Source of the DNA: Mucilaginibacter terrigena
Lineage (GTDB): Bacteria > Bacteroidota > Bacteroidia > Sphingobacteriales > Sphingobacteriaceae
DNA length: 64,000 nt
Assembly (NCBI RefSeq): GCF_004168255.1
Contig: NZ_SEWG01000001.1
Span: 372,001-436,000, forward strand
Reading direction: 5' to 3'
In this document: one piece after another, positions 62,587-64,000 of the stretch
How positions within the stretch are numbered: position 1 is the stretch's first letter
Layout of the letters: each line of letters opens with the position of its first letter
The notes under the pieces: model-generated
What the model was told of the DNA's origin: nothing
What the model saw: the letters and a program-made list of their open reading frames with translations, nothing else
Databases searched by the model: none
Position numbers and translations under genes: made by a program

Positions 62587-62673
62587 ATGTCATTGCGAGC
62601 GATAGCGCGGCAATCTCAGCATATCTGTATGTCCTATGAGGTTTCCACGTCACTACGTTCCTCGCAATGACAT
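62587..62673. repeat. 87-bp ATGTCATTGCGAG inverted-end element between scoA and scoB
   Basis: ATGTCATTGCGAG (62587-62599) and CTCGCAATGACAT (62661-62673) are perfect 13-bp inverted ends. The interior has GCGATAGCGCGGCAATCTC, related to copies at 52134, 60560 and 60788. Confidence 0.8.
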
Positions 62674-62688
62674 ATAGTAGAAAAAAAC

Positions 62689-63345
62689 ATGTTAGATAAA
62701 ACAGGCATCGCAAAGCGAATAGCAAAAGAAATAAAGGACGGTTATTACGTTAACCTGGGTATAGGCATCCCGACACTGGTAGCCAATTACATACCTGATG
62801 GGGTAGATGTGATATTGCAGTCGGAAAACGGCTTACTGGGCATGGGGCCATTCCCTTTCGAAGGCGAAGAAGACCCGGATACCATTAACGCGGGCAAACA
62901 AACCATTACTAAGCTGGCGGGCTCGGCGGTATTTGATTCGGCGCTGAGCTTCGGGATGATCCGCGCAAAAAAGGTGAATCTAACCATCCTGGGCGCTATG
63001 GAGGTATCCGAGAAAGGCGATATTGCCAACTGGAAGATCCCTGGTAAAATGGTAAAAGGAATGGGCGGCGCTATGGACCTGGTGGCATCCGCAGAAAACA
63101 TTATTGTAGCCATGCAGCATGTAAACAAAGCCGGCGAATCCAAACTGTTACCAAATTGCACGTTGCCGTTAACAGGTATCAATTGCGTTAAAAAAATTGT
63201 GACCGAACTGGCTGTGCTTGATGTACTGCCCGAAGGTGGTTTCAGGCTATTGGAGCGTGCCCCCGGTGTTACAGTTGAAGAAATTAAAGCCGCCACGGCG
63301 GGTAAGTTGATTATTGAAGGCGAGATCCCGGAGATGGTGATATAA
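62689..63345 (+). CDS. scoB: 3-oxoacid CoA-transferase subunit B
   Basis: Subunit B (218 residues) carrying the catalytic glutamate in SENGLLGMGPFP near residue 46. YYVNLGIGIPTLVANYIPDG precedes it, and NWKIPGKMVKGMGGAMDLVA and NCTLPLTGINCVKKIVTELA follow. These are the standard ScoB blocks. It works as a heteromer with ScoA, encoded 107 bases upstream. The gap is filled by a dispersed repeat, but no terminator is evident, so co-transcription is still likely. Confidence 0.95.
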   Translation: MLDKTGIAKRIAKEIKDGYYVNLGIGIPTLVANYIPDGVDVILQSENGLLGMGPFPFEGEEDPDTINAGKQTITKLAGSAVFDSALSFGMIRAKKVNLTILGAMEVSEKGDIANWKIPGKMVKGMGGAMDLVASAENIIVAMQHVNKAGESKLLPNCTLPLTGINCVKKIVTELAVLDVLPEGGFRLLERAPGVTVEEIKAATAGKLIIEGEIPEMVI

Positions 63346-63492
63346 AAAACAGGAAAGGAATAATGAATCTCGAATGTTGAATATCGAATTTCAACTTCAT
63401 CACGCTATATTTAACATTCGGTGTTCGATATTATTGCAGTTCCTAATAATTTCAAACCTTTTCAACAACTATAACCTTTACAACCATTCTTC

Positions 63493-63500
63493 CTATATTT
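63493..63500 (+). promoter_or_regulatory. -7 box of rpe
   Basis: TATATTTA ends six bases before the rpe ATG, the common spacing of short-leader Bacteroidota promoters. The 63361-63440 stretch upstream carries CGAATGTTGAATATCGAA-type words repeated in inverted form. Confidence 0.45.
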
Positions 63501-63506
63501 ACCGCT

Positions 63507-64000
63507 ATGAACCACCTGATAGCACCTTCTATATTATCTGCCGATTTTGCAAACCTGCAGCGCGATGTTGAAATGATCAATAACAGCCAGGCCGACTGGT
63601 TTCATGTGGATATTATGGATGGGATGTTTGTGCCCAACATCTCGTTTGGTTTCCCGGTGGTAAAGGCTGCCAAACAGTACGCTACCAAGCCGCTGGATGT
63701 GCACCTGATGATAGTAAACCCCGATCGGTACCTCAAGGATTTTGCTGAAGCCGGTGCTGATAGCATTACAGTACATTACGAAGCCTGCCCGCATTTGCAC
63801 CGCACTATACAAGCCATTAAACAGCTGGGCTGCAGGGCAGGGGTGGCCATAAACCCTGCTACGCCCACAGCCCTATTAAAAGATATTATTGCCGATGTAG
63901 ACCTGGTGCTGGTAATGTCGGTAAACCCCGGGTTTGGCGGGCAAAAGTTTATAGAGCATACCTATACCAAGGTTGCCGAGGTTAAAGCCATGAGCGCCAA
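63507..64000 (+). CDS. rpe: Ribulose-phosphate 3-epimerase (5' part, cut by window end)
   Basis: Pentose-phosphate enzyme interconverting ribulose 5-phosphate and xylulose 5-phosphate. The N-terminal APSILSADFANLQRDVEMI, then WFHVDIMDGMFVPNISFG, then DVHLMIVNPDRY hold the Ser, Asp and His metal/catalytic residues. VLVMSVNPGFGGQKFIEHT contains the C-terminal phosphate loop seen so far. About 164 residues are present out of an expected 215-225; the frame is open at the right edge. Confidence 0.95.
   Translation, partial: MNHLIAPSILSADFANLQRDVEMINNSQADWFHVDIMDGMFVPNISFGFPVVKAAKQYATKPLDVHLMIVNPDRYLKDFAEAGADSITVHYEACPHLHRTIQAIKQLGCRAGVAINPATPTALLKDIIADVDLVLVMSVNPGFGGQKFIEHTYTKVAEVKAMSA

Overview
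The window looks like chromosomal DNA of a Bacteroidota bacterium of the family Sphingobacteriaceae, most likely a Mucilaginibacter or Pedobacter relative. The evidence is two SusC/SusD outer-membrane uptake pairs, an ECF sigma / FecR-type anti-sigma pair feeding a SusC with an STN domain, many short lipoprotein signal peptides, -7 boxes of the form TAnnTTTG with almost no Shine-Dalgarno sequences, and several intergenic palindromic repeat families. No rRNA operon, CRISPR array, prophage or complete insertion sequence is visible.

Layout. 1-8.3 kb: the end of katG, an unknown protein, a CPA1 Na+/H+ antiporter, and a reverse-strand SusC/SusD/DUF4397 uptake locus. 8.3-12.3 kb: VOC protein, lipoprotein, 3'-5' exonuclease and penicillin-binding protein 1C. 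12.3-18.0 kb: housekeeping genes (glycosyltransferase, tRNA methyltransferase, phosphoesterase, fructose-bisphosphatase, RNase HI, copper ATPase). 18.1-19.8 kb: tRNA-His and an HxlR regulator divergent from a reductase-like and a monooxygenase-like gene. 20.1-29.1 kb: sigma/anti-sigma, SusC, SusD and two paralogous propeller lipoproteins. 29.4-33.6 kb: DUF2911 protein, MFS exporter, serine hydrolase. 33.7-37.8 kb: stress cluster with DUF2200, a protein carrying an Ada-like Cys motif, an AraC-Ogt (Ada-like) repair protein, and an Rrf2 regulator with truncated haemoglobin and two cupins. 37.9-49.0 kb: a trehalose-from-glycogen operon (GlgX, TreZ, a TreY-MalQ fusion) divergent from a GH15 enzyme and an MscS channel. 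49.1-52 kb: amidase with SH3 repeats, DUF2235 hydrolase, DUF4112 protein and a 58-residue hydrophilic protein. 52.3-59.3 kb: DUF92 protein, aspartate kinase, lipoprotein, acetyltransferase, PLP-binding protein, DUF4296 lipoprotein, MutS2. 59.3-64 kb: esterase, disordered protein, ScoA/ScoB CoA-transferase and the start of ribulose-phosphate 3-epimerase.

How genes may work together. GlgX debranches alpha-glucan, TreY makes a terminal trehalosyl unit, TreZ releases trehalose, and the MalQ half recycles short maltodextrins. The neighbouring GH15 enzyme and MscS channel suggest an osmotic-stress context. The Rrf2, haemoglobin and cupin genes resemble a nitric-oxide response unit and share their upstream region with an alkyl-DNA repair gene. 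The sigma/anti-sigma/STN-SusC set is a trans-envelope signalling uptake locus of unknown substrate.

Most noteworthy non-gene observations: a 202-bp element with inverted ends flanked by a 6-bp direct repeat (61585-61798); a dispersed repeat that encodes the N-terminus of an acetyltransferase and another copy that supplies the stop codon of copA; a serine-hydrolase promoter whose -33 and -7 boxes both lie in palindromes; and an Ada-like Cys motif in a stand-alone protein beside the Ada-like repair gene. All functional assignments come from reading motifs by eye, with no database search.
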